A stretch of DNA of 64,000 bases from Nostoc flagelliforme FACHB-838 (lineage in GTDB: Bacteria > Cyanobacteriota > Cyanobacteriia > Cyanobacteriales > Nostocaceae), in the NCBI RefSeq assembly GCF_014698065.1, contig NZ_JACJSI010000002.1:1-64000 (forward strand). The letters run 5' to 3'. The notes under the pieces were generated by a model. The model worked only from the letters and a program-made list of their open reading frames with translations. It had not been told where the DNA came from and made no database searches. A program made the position numbers and the translations under genes. Positions 8,873 through 20,757 of the stretch are shown here, piece by piece (position 1 is the stretch's first letter; each line of letters begins with the position of its first letter).

Positions 8873-9445
8873 TTAAATGAACCCAATGCGATCGAGAGGC
8901 CAAAAGCGAAACGTTGCTCGACCGATGACATTTTTTCTGGGTAAAAAGCCCCAATAGCGAGAGTCATTACTATCGTTGCGGTTATCTCCCATGACAAAAA
9001 ACTCATTTTCTGGGACTTTTACTGGTTGATATGGCTGATTTGGGGGTTCAGCGATGTAGTCTTCTGCCAAGGGTTGACCGTTAAGGTAGACTTTACCAAA
9101 AGCAACACTAATTACCTCACCAGGTTTGCCAATAACCCGCTTGATGAAAGCTTGATCTTTGGGATATCCTCGACGTTGTAGTTCTGCGGGTGGCTGAAAA
9201 ACAATAATATCCCCAGTTATGGGAGGGTGAAAATGGTAAGAGATTTTTTCAACTACTAAGCGATCGCCTGTATGTAAAGTGGGCAACATCGAGTCAGAAG
9301 GTATATAACGGGGTTCAGCGATAAAAGTCCTGATCAGGAATGCCAAACACAATGCGATCGCAATTAAAATCAGATTTTCTTGCCAATTACGCCATATTTT
9401 TAACGACGCACGCTCTTCTTTTGCATCACTTTCGTGAGGAATCAT
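8873..9445 (-). CDS. lepB: Signal peptidase I
   Basis: Type I signal peptidase releases Sec/Tat-exported proteins at the outer face of the plasma or thylakoid membrane. One N-terminal membrane segment (LILIAIALCLAFLIRTFIAEP) is followed by box B PSDSMLPTL with the Ser nucleophile. Box D, RGYPKDQAFIKRVIGKPGE, carries the general-base Lys, and box E is FVMGDNRNDSNDSRYWGF. The 190-residue length is typical for cyanobacterial LepB. It stands alone, convergent with the HhH gene. A long AT-rich non-coding stretch lies upstream. Confidence 0.95.
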   Translation of the reverse strand: MIPHESDAKEERASLKIWRNWQENLILIAIALCLAFLIRTFIAEPRYIPSDSMLPTLHTGDRLVVEKISYHFHPPITGDIIVFQPPAELQRRGYPKDQAFIKRVIGKPGEVISVAFGKVYLNGQPLAEDYIAEPPNQPYQPVKVPENEFFVMGDNRNDSNDSRYWGFLPRKNVIGRATFRFWPLDRIGFI

Positions 9446-11039
9446 AAAAGTTTCTAGCCAGTTTCAGAAGTGAGACAAATACCTTGATTATTTTGACTCA
9501 AAAGGTATATTAATAGGAAATCTGGGTTTAAGTTCAACCCCTACATATATTAAATAATACACTTAGCGCATCTACCCAAGATAAGCAAAAGTACTGTGAA
9601 GAGACTATGGCCTGCTTAAGGCAATATAAGCTAATGATTACGATTCCTAAATAGATAATTAAAAATATTCATTCTAATTGTTGTAATTATAAGGCAAGTT
9701 ATGAGACGATTTAAGGCTTTGCTTCCTTCTGCTAAAAAAGTTAGTTAACAGCTGGTAAATTGATACAGCCAATCAGTCTTTTCTTTGAGCAGAAAATTGG
9801 TCGTTAGGTGGCAAAAGAGTTTACTCCATCTCTAACAATATCTGCCTCACTTTACTGAAAAAAGCAAAGGGCAGCCTTGTTAAAGGCTAAGTCGCAAGAA
9901 AATATATTTTGATATGTATTGTTAAGTTATATTACGTAAATTTACTGTTATTTAAATGTATTTTTCAATACAAAAAATTAGCTGCTAAAACACCATTAGT
10001 AAAAAATTTTACATTTAACTTTAGAGTTTAATGGTTCAATAAATAGATAGCATCTTAATTAGAATCAAATTTTAACAATTTACTTATATACTATGTGATT
10101 AACTTCAGTAATTGCACGGTGACAGTGAATATTAAATTGTACTATTAATTAAGATATAAATCTCTTTGGCGATTGGGAAGAGTATTAACAGACAGGTAGG
10201 TACTAGCAATTTAGGATGAAGTATTAGGATCGAAAAAAGAACTAAACTCCCAATAGAATTATTTTTGCTCAATTAGTCAAAAGTATTTAGATTAACGAAT
10301 AAGTGCCCCTTGGCAATGAGAAACTATATTGAATCAATTTTCGTCTGGTATATTTCATAGAAAGTGCAAGTAACATACTGTCAGTTGAAAATTTAATTTT
10401 TTCTTCAAAAGGAAGCAATGGCAGCAGGCAGTAAAATATATCTTATCAAGAATGGAAACTAATAGTTTACTAAAATCTTTTTTGAAAGATACACTGTCCC
10501 TTAGAACTAGTTTTGTATGTTAATCAAATAACTCACTAAGTCGCAAATCATACAACTTTCTTATCAGAAAGTCTGGTTATGAAAACTACAGTCTGCAAAA
10601 AATGCAAACTGTAGGTACAACAGCTTAGTTGATATTATTTGCAAACTGATAAAACTTCAAAGGATAATACTGCCTTAAAGATGAAGTGGAAAACAGCGAC
10701 TAATTCATAACTCCTATTAAAAGGATTTTGGGGTGTGGTTAATTATCTGATTATGCTCCTTCTTAGAGCTAGCGGTAAGAATGTGGAAGTACTAAGCTTG
10801 CTTGCCCTGCATGAGTGGTTTGACATTCAGCAGTACCAAGTATTGATCGCTCTAATCTAGAGTATCTAGATTTCAGTTAAAGCAATATAGTCTGTCTTCT
10901 AATTCTGAATTTCCGTTAGTCCCAATTTTAGTTTTCATAATTACCAGAAAGCAACTGGCATCTAAATATTTAAATAAAATGTGCTATTACTTACCGTCAT
11001 AACTGTGGTTGATGGTTCGATCTTTGAAGGAGCTATGAG
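9446..11039. other. 1.6-kb AT-rich region without clear genes
   Basis: All six frames are stop-dense. The only ORF I noticed is a 35-codon one at 10753-10860 (+, starting MLLLRASGKNVEVLS), which has no recognisable homology. A hairpin with arms 10586-10596 and 10604-10614 (11 positions, one mismatch, 7-base loop) lies in the middle and has no T-tract. The final 25 bases hold the Shine-Dalgarno AAGGAG for the deacetylase gene. The region could be decayed sequence, a long regulatory region or unannotated small RNA; the sequence alone does not decide. Confidence 0.5.
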
Positions 11040-11948
11040 GTGGAAAACAATAAATCGTTTCTGTGGCCAGAAGGAATATTAATTGCGCTGCTTGCCTTAT
11101 GTGGTGTTTTTAGCCTTGCTTTCATGATGCTTTTAAGGCCAAATACTTCGGAGGCTCAGAGTAGACCAACTATAAATGTTAAGGATGTATCTGCAAATGT
11201 AGGAACTCAGCAGCGTATTGAGAAACTAAGGGCGGTGATGCTTACAAGTTGGCAGCAAGAAGCACAAACAAAGGGTCTAGCCTACCCGATACCATCACGT
11301 TTTCAAGGGGAAATAATCAAGGCTGCAAAACTTACTCAGGGTGAAAAAGTGATTGCTCTCACTTTTGATGATGGCCCTTGGCCTCAAACCACAGAGCAAG
11401 TGTTAAATATTCTGAAATCAAATAATATTAAAGGGACGTTTTTTGTCGTCGGGCAGAATCTCAAAAATTATCCAGAGTTAGGAAGACAGATCGTTGCTCA
11501 AGGTCACGTAATTGCCAACCATACTTGGCATCACTGGTATCACTCCTTTAATCCGCAAGCAGCCGCTTTTGAAATTGATCGCACAACAGACCTAATTTAT
11601 CAAGTTACAGGTGTCAAAACAAATCTGTTCCGACCGCCTGGTGGCATTTTGCACAATGGATTATCTGCTTATGCTAAAGGACAAAAGTATGCTGTGGTGA
11701 TGTGGTCGGCTGACTCCACGGACTACAAGTTACCAACTGTACCAAAGTTGATTAATAACGTGATTAAAGACTCTAAACCTGGTGGGATTGTGCTAATGCA
11801 TGATGGCGGTGGTAATCGTTCCAGAACTGTGCAAGCTTTACCAGAAATTATTAGCAACCTTAAAAAGCAAGGATATCGCTTTGTGACTATCCCAGAACTT
11901 CTAGAAATGGAAGATACAGACCAAAAGTTGCTTGCTAACAAAAAATAA
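11040..11948 (+). CDS. Polysaccharide deacetylase (NodB-type), membrane-anchored or secreted
   Basis: This is a carbohydrate esterase 4 enzyme that removes acetyl groups from GlcNAc-type polymers such as peptidoglycan or exopolysaccharide. A hydrophobic N-terminal segment (about residues 8-33) acts as signal or anchor. The NodB motifs are all present: LTFDDGPWPQT (catalytic base and metal Asp), ANHTWHHWYH (metal His pair), RPPGGI, WSADSTDYK and LMHDGGG. GTG at 11040 is taken as start because AAGGAG lies 7 bases upstream and the frame fits. The gene stands alone, convergent with the methyltransferase. The substrate cannot be assigned. Confidence 0.92.
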   Translation: MENNKSFLWPEGILIALLALCGVFSLAFMMLLRPNTSEAQSRPTINVKDVSANVGTQQRIEKLRAVMLTSWQQEAQTKGLAYPIPSRFQGEIIKAAKLTQGEKVIALTFDDGPWPQTTEQVLNILKSNNIKGTFFVVGQNLKNYPELGRQIVAQGHVIANHTWHHWYHSFNPQAAAFEIDRTTDLIYQVTGVKTNLFRPPGGILHNGLSAYAKGQKYAVVMWSADSTDYKLPTVPKLINNVIKDSKPGGIVLMHDGGGNRSRTVQALPEIISNLKKQGYRFVTIPELLEMEDTDQKLLANKK

Positions 11949-12122
11949 TTATTATTAATTATGGATAATTACTCAATAGTAATTAGCTAACAACTAATAA
12001 AATTATATTTTTTGCTTTAGATGCATTATTTGTGACTGGAGTTTAGACTATTTATTAGTGCAAAACTAAAGAACAAGTAAACTTTTAAGTTGATGAATAA
12101 TCTTGGCTATTCAGATGACAGT

Positions 12123-12878
12123 TTAACCCGGTGATGGAGAGGCAATCACTGTCCAAGTTGCCATATATGTTCCAGCATACTTGTTAGAATAGTCAGTAGT
12201 GCTATCGGCAACAAACCAGTCAGGAGTAGTCTTCTGCTGTCGAACCTTTTTATCTAAGCCAATTTGTAGGGAAATATTCTCGTAAACGATTTCTGCCTTT
12301 ACATCTTGCAGCAATTTTTCTACCAATTTTTGCAGCCATTCTGCCCGAACATACAGATTATGGGATGGATGATTGCCATAAGCAAAAGGTATAATAAGCA
12401 CCAAATATCCTTTGTTGCTTATTAGTTTGTCTAAACAAAATTGAACAAGTTCTTGATCGTTATTTGGTTCTAGTGTTTCCTTATCAACATTATGAAATAG
12501 CAAGCCAGCTAGCACAACGGCATCAAATCTTTGATTTTTTGAAGCTAATTCTGGCAGTGCTACCGATAAATCTTTGGTAGTAAATTTCTGGTTGGGGTAC
12601 AGTTTTGAACAGTATTGAATCGCACCTTCACTGTGGTCTATTCCAAGATAGTCACATCGCTCAGGTAGATATTTGTTCAAAGCCCCATTGCCACATCCTA
12701 AATCTAACAACGAGAATGAATGTTGCTTAAAAATCTCATCAAGATACCAAACTGATGGTGTGTATCGGGTAGCATTTTCAGGAGATTCAAAGTATGAATA
12801 ATAATCATCCTGGAAACGTTCTTCTTCAGAAGTTTTCCGATCTGGAGCTTGCTCTTCTATCAACATTTTGAGAGACAA
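12123..12878 (-). CDS. Class I SAM-dependent methyltransferase
   Basis: This 251-residue cytoplasmic protein has the Rossmann SAM-binding motif I LLDLGCGNGALNKYLP and the acidic strand-2 residue in CDYLGIDHSEGAI. The post-II strand is RFDAVVLAGLLFHNV. No substrate domain is recognised. The low-complexity start (MSLKMLIEEQAPDRKTSEEERFQDDYYSYFESPEN) could begin at either Met. It lies downstream of glsF on the same strand but is separated by about 350 bases, so joint transcription is doubtful. Confidence 0.85.
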   Translation of the reverse strand: MSLKMLIEEQAPDRKTSEEERFQDDYYSYFESPENATRYTPSVWYLDEIFKQHSFSLLDLGCGNGALNKYLPERCDYLGIDHSEGAIQYCSKLYPNQKFTTKDLSVALPELASKNQRFDAVVLAGLLFHNVDKETLEPNNDQELVQFCLDKLISNKGYLVLIIPFAYGNHPSHNLYVRAEWLQKLVEKLLQDVKAEIVYENISLQIGLDKKVRQQKTTPDWFVADSTTDYSNKYAGTYMATWTVIASPSPG

Positions 12879-13225
12879 ATTCTATTTGTTAGCAAACATT
12901 TCTACGTCAGTTTACCAGTATTTAGATAATGCCTTCTATACCCAATTAGGTAGATTTCAAGACAGTGCTGATATCAACTTTATTACTTGGACTTTCACAG
13001 GATTTAATTGTTTAGTCACTTTTGTTGCCATAATCTCAAGTCCATCTGTGAATCCGTTAGTGAATATTCCCCCTTTTTTAGGGGGAATATATTTCTCTTT
13101 ACGCTCTTGAGGTAAATTCAGGGGAATGCTTTGGGCATCCAAAGGGATTTTCGCAGAGTACCTGTTTGTACAACTTCTCCAATGGGAGAATACCTGAAGA
13201 CAGAGTATGAGAACGGTTACAGTTA
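12879..13225. other. Spacer with a perfect palindromic hairpin
   Basis: The spacer lies between glsF (ends 13226, minus) and the methyltransferase start. Arms ATATTCCCCC at 13064-13073 and its exact complement at 13081-13090 enclose a 7-base loop TTTTTTA. It may terminate glsF transcription or be a dispersed small repeat. Short ORFs here (12868-13110 +, 12957-13142 -) read through the palindrome and look non-coding. Confidence 0.55.
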
Positions 13226-16200
13226 CTAATGACTGCTTACTAAACTGAACTCAGTTGTTTTTTCAGGATTAGCTTCTGGACTATCAGCTTCAGAAGGCGG
13301 AACCAACTGCCAGAATTTCGGCAAAAATTCTTGCCAGTTTTGCAGAATTTTCTTTGCCTTTGGTGAACCAGTACGTTGTGCATGAATTTGGATTAACTCT
13401 TGCAGTTGCTTTGCACCTACTTCTGTAATCACCCGTTGTATTTTGACAATTTCCGGGTTGACTAACTCACGAAATGAGTCGTCTTCATCCAAGAAGTATG
13501 CCAGTCCACCAGTCATTCCAGCTGATACGTTACGTCCTACTTTGCCGAGGACGACAATCACACCACCAGTCATATATTCGCAGCAGTGATCCCCAGCGCC
13601 TTCAATCACTGCTATGCCTTTGGAGTTTCTTACAGCAAAACGCTCTCCTGCTAAACCGTTGGCAAATAATATGCCACCAGTAGCACCATAGAGGCAGGTA
13701 TTGCCAACTATCACGTTTTGTGATGCGTTATAGGTAGCATCAGTTGGAGGTTTGATGATGATTTCACCACCATGCATCCCTTTACCTACGTAGTCGTTTG
13801 CCTCCCCTTCAAGGGACAGAATTATGCCGGGGAGGTTGAAAGCACCAAAGCTTTGCCCAACACTGCCTGTGAAGTTGAGATTAATTTGTCCTTCAAAGCC
13901 ACTATCACCATATTGAGAAGCGATCGCACCCGCTAATCTTGTGCCTACTGTTCTGTCAGTATTGATAATAGGGTAAGTCTTGGTGACAGTGGACTGATCC
14001 CGAATGGCAGTCTGAATATCGGCATCGGCAAGCATCTTGTCATCTAAAACCGCGCCATTGCTGTGAACTTCTTCATGCACTAACCAGCTACGATTGTCTC
14101 TGCTATTTGGTAGCTGAAGTAAACAATCGAGATTCAATGATTGGGTTTTGGTGAGTTTTGCCTCTTGGCGCAGTTTTAACAAATCTGCACGTCCAATGAT
14201 TTCTGACAAAGAACGGTAGCCAAGTCGGGCTAACAAACTACGCACTTCTTCGGCAATGAAGTAGAAGAAGTTAACAACTTGTTCTGGTATTCCCGTAAAC
14301 CGCTTACGGAGTTCTTCTTTTTGAGTAGCAACACCCACAGGGCAAGTATTCTTATGGCAAACTCGCGCCATAATACAGCCTTCGGCAATCATGGCGATGG
14401 AGCCGAAACCGAATTCTTCACCGCCCATCAATGCACCTATTACCACATCCCAGCCACTCTTGAGTCCGCCATCTACGCGTAAAATCACCCGATCGCGCAA
14501 GCCATTTTCCATCAAGACGCGATGCACTTCAGTTAAACCTAATTCCCAAGGTGAACCAGCATGTTTGATTGAACTGAGTGGCGATGCACCTGTACCACCA
14601 TCATGACCAGAAATCTGGATGATATCAGCGTTTGCTTTAGCTACACCAGCCGCGATCGTGCCAATGCCAACTTCTGAAACTAGCTTCACCGACACCTTTG
14701 CTTTGGGATTAATTTGGTGGAGATCAAAAATTAGTTGTGCTAGGTCTTCAATGGAATAAATATCATGGTGCGGTGGTGGCGAAATCAGCGTCACACCTGG
14801 TTTGGAGCGCCTTAACATCGCAATGTATTGGCTTACCTTGGGCCCTGGCAACTGTCCACCTTCCCCAGGTTTAGCACCTTGGGCTATTTTGATTTCAATT
14901 TGTTTGGCATTGACGAGGTACTCTGGCGTGACACCAAAGCGTCCTGATGCAACTTGCTTGATGGCACTATAGGCTTTATCACCATTCCGCAATCCTTTTA
15001 AATGAGGTAGGGTTGGCGAGTGACCAAACTCGTCTACATCATCTAAAACTGTATAGCGCACTGAGTCTTCGCCGCCTTCCCCAGAGTTCGATTTACCGCC
15101 AATGCGGTTCATGGCGATCGCTAAAGTTTCATGGGCTTCTCTTGACAAAGCGCCTAAAGACATGCCGCCAGTGCAGAAGCGTTTGACAATTTCATATACC
15201 GATTCCACTTCTTCTAGAGGAACTGGGGTGCAATCGCCTTGGAAGTCTAGCAAGTCACGCAAGGCTGTTACTGGTCTGCCTTGGAGATGCTTTTTATAAA
15301 CTTCGTAGTGGTCGTAGTTTTTGCCATCTAAAGCTTTATGCAGCGCCTTAACCATTTCTGGGCTATTCATGTGATACTCGCCGCCAGAACGGTATTGCAC
15401 AAAGCCCAGGTTTTCTAACTTCCTAGTCGTTAGTTCTGGGAAAGCCTTAATGTGGAAGGAAAGCACTTCAGCAGCGAGTTCGCTCACACTCAAACCACCA
15501 ATGCGGGAAGTCGTACCACGGAATCCTAGCTCGATTAAATCTCCACCGATACCGATAGCTTCAAAGATTTGGGCTGCTTGATAGCTGGAGAGCAGAGAAA
15601 TTCCCATCTTGGAGAGGATTTTTAGCAAACCTGACTCTACTGCTTTGCGATAGTTTCCTAAAGCTTGTTCTAGGGTGATGGCGGGAATTTTTTGCACCCC
15701 CATTAACTTTTGAGTTCCGGGATCAGACCACCAATGACGCACCGTGTCCAAAGCCATGTATGGGCAGACTGCGCCAGCACCATAGCCGATCAGACAAGCA
15801 AAGTGATGGGTACTCCAGCATTGAGCAGTATTGACAATCAGGGATGTTTTCATTCGCAACCCTTCACGAATCAGATGGTGATGCACCGCACCCACTGCTA
15901 ATAAAGGAGGAATGTAGGTATATTCTGTGTTGATACTGTCATTAACCCCTTCGCTATAGGCATCGCTTAATATTAAAATCTTTGCGCCTGCTCGGACTGA
16001 TTCAGCTGCTTGTGCTTGTAAAGACTGTACAGCTGCTTTCAATCCTTCTGGGCCAGTGGCGATCGCAAATAGGGTTGACAACTCAGCCGTGGCAAATCCT
16101 GACAGCTTAACCGCCTCTAATTCAGCATCTGTTAGTACTGGCGACTCAAGTTTCAATCTCCGAGCATATTCTGGTTTGGGTTCTAATAAGTTGCCCCGTT

Positions 16201-17932
16201 CACCCAATTCGACTTTCAGAGACATTACCAGCTTTTCCCGTAGGGGATCGATCGCTGGGTTCGTCACCTGAGCAAAGCGCTGTTTGAAATAGTCATAAAG
16301 CAGGTGGGGCTTTTGTGACAGCACTGCTAAAGGAATATCATCTCCCATGCAGAAAGTCGGCTCTGAACCTGCGATCGCCATTTCTTTAATTACCATGTCT
16401 ACATCTTCTGTGGTGTAGCCAAAGGCTGTTTGACGCTGAAGCAAGGTTTGCTCGTTAATTTTGTCAGTTGTACTATGCCCATTAGCATTTTCAGCAGCCA
16501 GATGTCCATTTCCATTTCCATTTGACGATTGACTGCTGACAATTTGTTTAAGTTCTTGGCGGTACTGTTGCAGCCATTCTCCATAAGGATGCTGCTTGGC
16601 GATGCGCTGCTTAATCTGCCAATTTTTCAGCACTTCATGATTTTCTAAATCCACGGCAATCATTTGCCCTGGGCCAAGTCTACCTTTCTCAACAATATCG
16701 GCTTCTGGGAAGTCCACTACACCAGCTTCGGAAGCTACAACAATGTAATCATCTTTGGTGATCGCATAGCGAGCTGGTCTTAAACCATTACGATCTAGAG
16801 TTGCACCAACTTTTTTGCCATCGCTGAATACTAAAAGTGCTGGCCCGTCCCACGCTTCTTGCAAGCCACTGTAATATTCGTAGAAATCAACAATTTCTGG
16901 AGATTCACGTAAAGAAGGCTGATTTTGGTAAGCTTCTGGAACCATAATCATTAAGGCTTCCAAAGGGCTACGTCCAGAACAAACTAGCAATTCCACTACG
17001 TTGTCTAAAGTAGCTGAGTCGCTGTTATCAATATGAACTAATGGCTTGAGTTCCTCAATGCGATCGTTCCATACAGGATGATTCAGGCTAGCTTCTCGTG
17101 CCATCATCCAGTTGATGTTACCCAACAAAGTATTGATTTCGCCGTTGTGCCCCAAAAGCCGCATTGGTTGGGCTAGCGGCCACTTGGGCATTGTGTTGGT
17201 ACTAAAGCGGCGGTGATAGACAGCAAAGGCACTTTTGTAAGCTGGATTCTTTAAATCGTCATAAAAGCTGCCCAAGACAGCGGAACGCACCATGCCTTTA
17301 TAGACAATTGTCCGACTTGATAACGAGCAAATATAAAATTCTTCTGAGATGTTAGTTGCAACTTTACTAATTCGGCGGCGGGTAATGTACAGCTGCCGTT
17401 CTAATTCATCGCCGCTTTTGTCAACAGAAGATAATAATACCTGTTCAATCTGGGGTTGATTCTCTCTTGCTTGTACACCTAGTAAATCAGGTTGCACTGG
17501 CACTACTCGCCAACCCAGTACAATCAATTTTTCTTCGGTCGCTACTTGCTCAACTGCCGCTCTAGCTTTTTGCGCTGCTTCCTGGTCTTGTGGTAGAAAG
17601 ATCATCCCAACAGCTATATTATTGATGGATGGAAGTTCCTTTCCACTTTCGGCAAAGTCTTGTTGAAATAACTCCCAAGGGATAGCTGTCAATACTCCAG
17701 CACCATCACCAGAGTCTTGATCGGCGCTACAACCTCCCCGGTGTTCTAAGCAGGTTAAAGCAGCTAAGGCTTTTTCGACAATTCCGTGGCTGGTATGATT
17801 TTGGCGATGAGCAATAAAACCTACACCACAGGCATCCCGTTCCTCTACTAACCACTTTTGCCCCTGATAGGTATCTCTTGAATTTATGTCCGTTGTGATT
17901 TTCTGGTCTTGATTCATCGGTTTATTATTCAT
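13226..17932 (-). CDS. glsF: Ferredoxin-dependent glutamate synthase
   Basis: Fd-GOGAT makes two glutamates from glutamine and 2-oxoglutarate using photosynthetic ferredoxin, closing the GS-GOGAT ammonium assimilation cycle. A short propeptide precedes the N-terminal nucleophile Cys in [12 protein letters not shown] (about residue 35), which starts the class II amidotransferase domain. The FMN-binding synthase domain (roughly residues 830-1200) includes the GEGGEDS and [12 protein letters not shown] loops. The 3Fe-4S ligands are in [18 protein letters not shown]-terminal beta-helix follows ([14 protein letters not shown]). No small NADPH subunit (gltD) is nearby, which with the organism type favours the ferredoxin enzyme. 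A low-complexity NGNGNGH...NGHS insert lies at about residues 455-475 between domains. At 1568 residues it is full length. Confidence 0.95.
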   Translation of the reverse strand: MNNKPMNQDQKITTDINSRDTYQGQKWLVEERDACGVGFIAHRQNHTSHGIVEKALAALTCLEHRGGCSADQDSGDGAGVLTAIPWELFQQDFAESGKELPSINNIAVGMIFLPQDQEAAQKARAAVEQVATEEKLIVLGWRVVPVQPDLLGVQARENQPQIEQVLLSSVDKSGDELERQLYITRRRISKVATNISEEFYICSLSSRTIVYKGMVRSAVLGSFYDDLKNPAYKSAFAVYHRRFSTNTMPKWPLAQPMRLLGHNGEINTLLGNINWMMAREASLNHPVWNDRIEELKPLVHIDNSDSATLDNVVELLVCSGRSPLEALMIMVPEAYQNQPSLRESPEIVDFYEYYSGLQEAWDGPALLVFSDGKKVGATLDRNGLRPARYAITKDDYIVVASEAGVVDFPEADIVEKGRLGPGQMIAVDLENHEVLKNWQIKQRIAKQHPYGEWLQQYRQELKQIVSSQSSNGNGNGHLAAENANGHSTTDKINEQTLLQRQTAFGYTTEDVDMVIKEMAIAGSEPTFCMGDDIPLAVLSQKPHLLYDYFKQRFAQVTNPAIDPLREKLVMSLKVELGERGNLLEPKPEYARRLKLESPVLTDAELEAVKLSGFATAELSTLFAIATGPEGLKAAVQSLQAQAAESVRAGAKILILSDAYSEGVNDSINTEYTYIPPLLAVGAVHHHLIREGLRMKTSLIVNTAQCWSTHHFACLIGYGAGAVCPYMALDTVRHWWSDPGTQKLMGVQKIPAITLEQALGNYRKAVESGLLKILSKMGISLLSSYQAAQIFEAIGIGGDLIELGFRGTTSRIGGLSVSELAAEVLSFHIKAFPELTTRKLENLGFVQYRSGGEYHMNSPEMVKALHKALDGKNYDHYEVYKKHLQGRPVTALRDLLDFQGDCTPVPLEEVESVYEIVKRFCTGGMSLGALSREAHETLAIAMNRIGGKSNSGEGGEDSVRYTVLDDVDEFGHSPTLPHLKGLRNGDKAYSAIKQVASGRFGVTPEYLVNAKQIEIKIAQGAKPGEGGQLPGPKVSQYIAMLRRSKPGVTLISPPPHHDIYSIEDLAQLIFDLHQINPKAKVSVKLVSEVGIGTIAAGVAKANADIIQISGHDGGTGASPLSSIKHAGSPWELGLTEVHRVLMENGLRDRVILRVDGGLKSGWDVVIGALMGGEEFGFGSIAMIAEGCIMARVCHKNTCPVGVATQKEELRKRFTGIPEQVVNFFYFIAEEVRSLLARLGYRSLSEIIGRADLLKLRQEAKLTKTQSLNLDCLLQLPNSRDNRSWLVHEEVHSNGAVLDDKMLADADIQTAIRDQSTVTKTYPIINTDRTVGTRLAGAIASQYGDSGFEGQINLNFTGSVGQSFGAFNLPGIILSLEGEANDYVGKGMHGGEIIIKPPTDATYNASQNVIVGNTCLYGATGGILFANGLAGERFAVRNSKGIAVIEGAGDHCCEYMTGGVIVVLGKVGRNVSAGMTGGLAYFLDEDDSFRELVNPEIVKIQRVITEVGAKQLQELIQIHAQRTGSPKAKKILQNWQEFLPKFWQLVPPSEADSPEANPEKTTEFSLVSSH

Positions 17933-18710
17933 ACCCTGTTCCTGAAATATTGAGTTACCAATTTTGCCACTACTTACGGGAAAAATTTTTAAATTCCGCG
18001 ATGGAGAAATATATAAGCGCCGAAATTTAGTGAAAAAAAATTTTAACTTCGGTTTTACTTTCTTAGTTCACCCGTGTTAAAATAGTTACGTGCTGTTTAT
18101 GTATTTGTGCGCTATTACACAAGTTCCCTCCGCCAAGACATTATTTTTGCCCTGACAGTTTCTTTTTTATATTGTGAAGCTAAGTATTTTCTCAATTCCC
18201 TTTTTCCAGATGCACTCTAGTTACTCATAGAGCCTATTTCGGCTCATCTGAAACAACACTAAAATTGAAATGTTTACTATGTTTTAGAGCCAATATCGTC
18301 CTGATCCAGCAATAAAATCAGCGTATTACAATATATACCCATTTGACAATTCCCAAATATTTTTGTTATTGCCTGGAGTTTTGTTGCTTACCAGTTGCCG
18401 CACGTATTATTTTTAACTAATTCTTACTGAAATAGCAATACTAGCAACGTTCGGCAAGGATCAAATATCCTAACCCAGTTTTGGCAACCAAAACTACCGT
18501 GTATAGTGTAGTTAGAATTAGTGCTAGTTAAAACACTTGATTGCAGTAGCTTTAGCGTCTAAATAAATTACTTATTCTTTAAAAGAGATGACTATCCAAT
18601 ATATATAATACCATGTTTTTTAAAAAAGAAAGTCACGTTTTTTTGATATTTCCAAATAATTTAGTTAGTTTATACCTTGGCTAATAGTTTTCAAAAATAC
18701 CTAGTAAATT
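17933..18710. other. Divergent 0.8-kb regulatory spacer
   Basis: This AT-rich spacer lies between the divergent glsF and phosphodiester-glycosidase genes. Apart from a weak NtcA-like site at 18076-18089 I see no ORF, tRNA or strong hairpin. The length suggests long leaders or independent promoters. Confidence 0.45.
18076..18089 (-). promoter_or_regulatory. Candidate NtcA-like site upstream of glsF
   Basis: On the minus strand the sequence is GTA-N8-AAC, one base away from the NtcA consensus GTA-N8-TAC, and it lies about 144 bases before the glsF start. A TAAAAT hexamer lies about 30 bases downstream, further than the roughly 22 bases usual for NtcA-activated promoters. The case is weak; nitrogen control of glsF is plausible but not shown. 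Confidence 0.25.
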
Positions 18711-20747
18711 ATGGTAAAAATGCCGAATTGTTGCCAATCAGGGATTAGCGAACGCAGATTTTTCCGGGCTACTATGTCACCAATACTTTTAATAACACTA
18801 TGCTTAACTACTACCTGTGCTAGTAGCGCCCAGGAGTCTCCAAAAAACGCCCAATCAATACCAAGGCTCATCTCCCAGTCACCTGCACCTGCTTTAACAG
18901 GCGTAGTCTCCTCTGGTAATCAAATTTCCCTCAATGGTCGTACTTTACCAGGAACTTGGTTGCAGCGACCTGGAAAAGCTGGTCAGATCACAACTCATCT
19001 CAGTGATGGGGTATTTAGGCAGTTAATTGGAGTAAATTTCTTAAACAGTAGTAACTCAGCAAAGCAACCAATACAGTGGTTTTCATCCGTGACAACACCA
19101 CTGGTTTTAACTACCAGACTACTAGGAGCATATCGCTATCTGGATATTAGCAATTTTGCTCAAACATCTGGATGGGAAATCCGAACCAATGGCAACATTT
19201 TGGTGATTGCTACCCCAAAAGCACAAGTCACAAATATTGTTCAGAGCCAGGAACCTCCAGAGGCAAGTGCCCCTTTGCAACAAACTCGGATTCTTGTCGA
19301 TTTAGATCGTCCAACTCCCTGGCAAGTTGCACAAGGATCAGCGATCGCAAAACCCCAAACTCCATCTTCTGATCCAGACACGCCAACTCCCAAACCCACT
19401 ACACCGCCAAATCGACAGTGGACAATTACCCTGGATGGAATAGCCGATCCCCTTTTGATAGAACGCTGTACCCCCCAGCCACCAGCGCCACCAACATTGC
19501 TGCCAAACCTGCTCAAACAATTATTACCAGTTACACCAACACAACCAATACCAGCATCGGTTCCAACCCCTGAACCATTGATTCAAAAAGTAGAGGTGGT
19601 GAAAAACCAAACTATTATTAGTCTGAGCGTTCCCTTTGGTTTATCGCCTCAAGTTAGTACTGTCGCTAACCCCAATCGCCTGATTATCAATATTCGACCC
19701 GATCCTTTAGAAGAGCGGGGTATTACTTGGGGCCCAGGATTGCGCTGGCGACAGCAGTATGTCAATTTAGGCACACAACGCTTCCCGGTGGTCTGGTTAG
19801 AAGTTAATCCCCGCAAGTTTGGGCTAACCTTAAAACCTATGTGGGCTAGTCCTGATGGTCTTGCGGGTACTGCTCCCTTAATTCAAACAGCACAACGTTA
19901 CTTAGCAGTAGCTGGAATTAACGGTGGTTATTTTAACCGTAATAATAAATTGCCATTGGGTGCGATTCGTCGGGATAATCAGTGGTTATCAGGCCCTATT
20001 CTTAATCGAGGTGCGATCGCTTGGAATGATTCTGGCCAATTTTACTTCGGTCGTCTCACCTTAGAAGAAACTTTAATCACAGCAAATGACCAGCGCCTAC
20101 CAATTCTGTTTCTCAACAGCGGTTATGTCCAGAGTGGGATTGCTCGTTACACGTCAGCTTGGGGATCAACTTACACGCCCCTGACGGATAACGAAATTAT
20201 CCTAGTGGTACAGAAAGACCAAATTACTAGTCAGCTACCAGGCGGCAAAGTTGGTGAGACGCCGATTCCGATTCCCCAGGATGGCTACCTACTAACTTTA
20301 CGCGCTAACGCTGCTAGTGCTGCATCCCAGCTACCTATTGGAAGCGCAGTAAGTATTTCCAGCGCCACTACCCCGGCTGATTTTAGTCGTTATCCCCACA
20401 TTATCGGAGCAGGTCCGCTATTAGTGCAAAACCGTCAAATTGTCCTTGATGCCAAAGGCGAAAAATTCAGCAATGCCTTTATTGCCGAAAAGGCCATTCG
20501 TAGCGGTATTTGCACAACAGCAACAGGCACACTGATGATTACTGCCACACATAATCGTGTTGGCGGTTATGGGCCTAATTTGGCAGAACATGCTCAATTG
20601 ATGCAACAGATGGGCTGTGTGGATGCCCTAAATTTGGATGGTGGTAGTTCCACCAGCCTTTACTTAGGAGGGCAACTACTTGATCGATCCCCTAGTACCG
20701 CTGCTCGTGTTCATAATGGAATTGGTATTTTCCTAAAACCACGATAA
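18711..20747 (+). CDS. Secreted phosphodiester glycosidase family (NAGPA-like) protein
   Basis: This 678-residue exported protein has a hydrophobic N-terminal segment (MSPILLITLCLTTTCASSA) serving as signal peptide. The middle part is proline/threonine-rich (about residues 215-300, PSSDPDTPTPKPTTPP). Residues about 385-678 form the NAGPA/DUF2233 domain, with AVAGINGGYFN, the glycine-rich core RYPHIIGAGPLLV and the signature ALNLDGGSSTSLYLGG. Bacterial relatives act on phosphodiester-linked sugars in the envelope, but the substrate here is unknown. An N-terminal AMIN-like region (ISLNGRTLPGTWLQR onward) may bind cell-wall polymers. It is a stand-alone gene after a long spacer. Confidence 0.82.
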   Translation: MVKMPNCCQSGISERRFFRATMSPILLITLCLTTTCASSAQESPKNAQSIPRLISQSPAPALTGVVSSGNQISLNGRTLPGTWLQRPGKAGQITTHLSDGVFRQLIGVNFLNSSNSAKQPIQWFSSVTTPLVLTTRLLGAYRYLDISNFAQTSGWEIRTNGNILVIATPKAQVTNIVQSQEPPEASAPLQQTRILVDLDRPTPWQVAQGSAIAKPQTPSSDPDTPTPKPTTPPNRQWTITLDGIADPLLIERCTPQPPAPPTLLPNLLKQLLPVTPTQPIPASVPTPEPLIQKVEVVKNQTIISLSVPFGLSPQVSTVANPNRLIINIRPDPLEERGITWGPGLRWRQQYVNLGTQRFPVVWLEVNPRKFGLTLKPMWASPDGLAGTAPLIQTAQRYLAVAGINGGYFNRNNKLPLGAIRRDNQWLSGPILNRGAIAWNDSGQFYFGRLTLEETLITANDQRLPILFLNSGYVQSGIARYTSAWGSTYTPLTDNEIILVVQKDQITSQLPGGKVGETPIPIPQDGYLLTLRANAASAASQLPIGSAVSISSATTPADFSRYPHIIGAGPLLVQNRQIVLDAKGEKFSNAFIAEKAIRSGICTTATGTLMITATHNRVGGYGPNLAEHAQLMQQMGCVDALNLDGGSSTSLYLGGQLLDRSPSTAARVHNGIGIFLKPR

Positions 20748-20757
20748 TTAAGTGAGT

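Noticed and set aside
12868..13142. Two overlapping ORFs on opposite strands in the glsF-methyltransferase spacer
   Set aside because: They read through a perfect palindrome (13064-13090) and have no family-like features; the IPPKKGGI-type peptide is typical of translated spacer hairpins.
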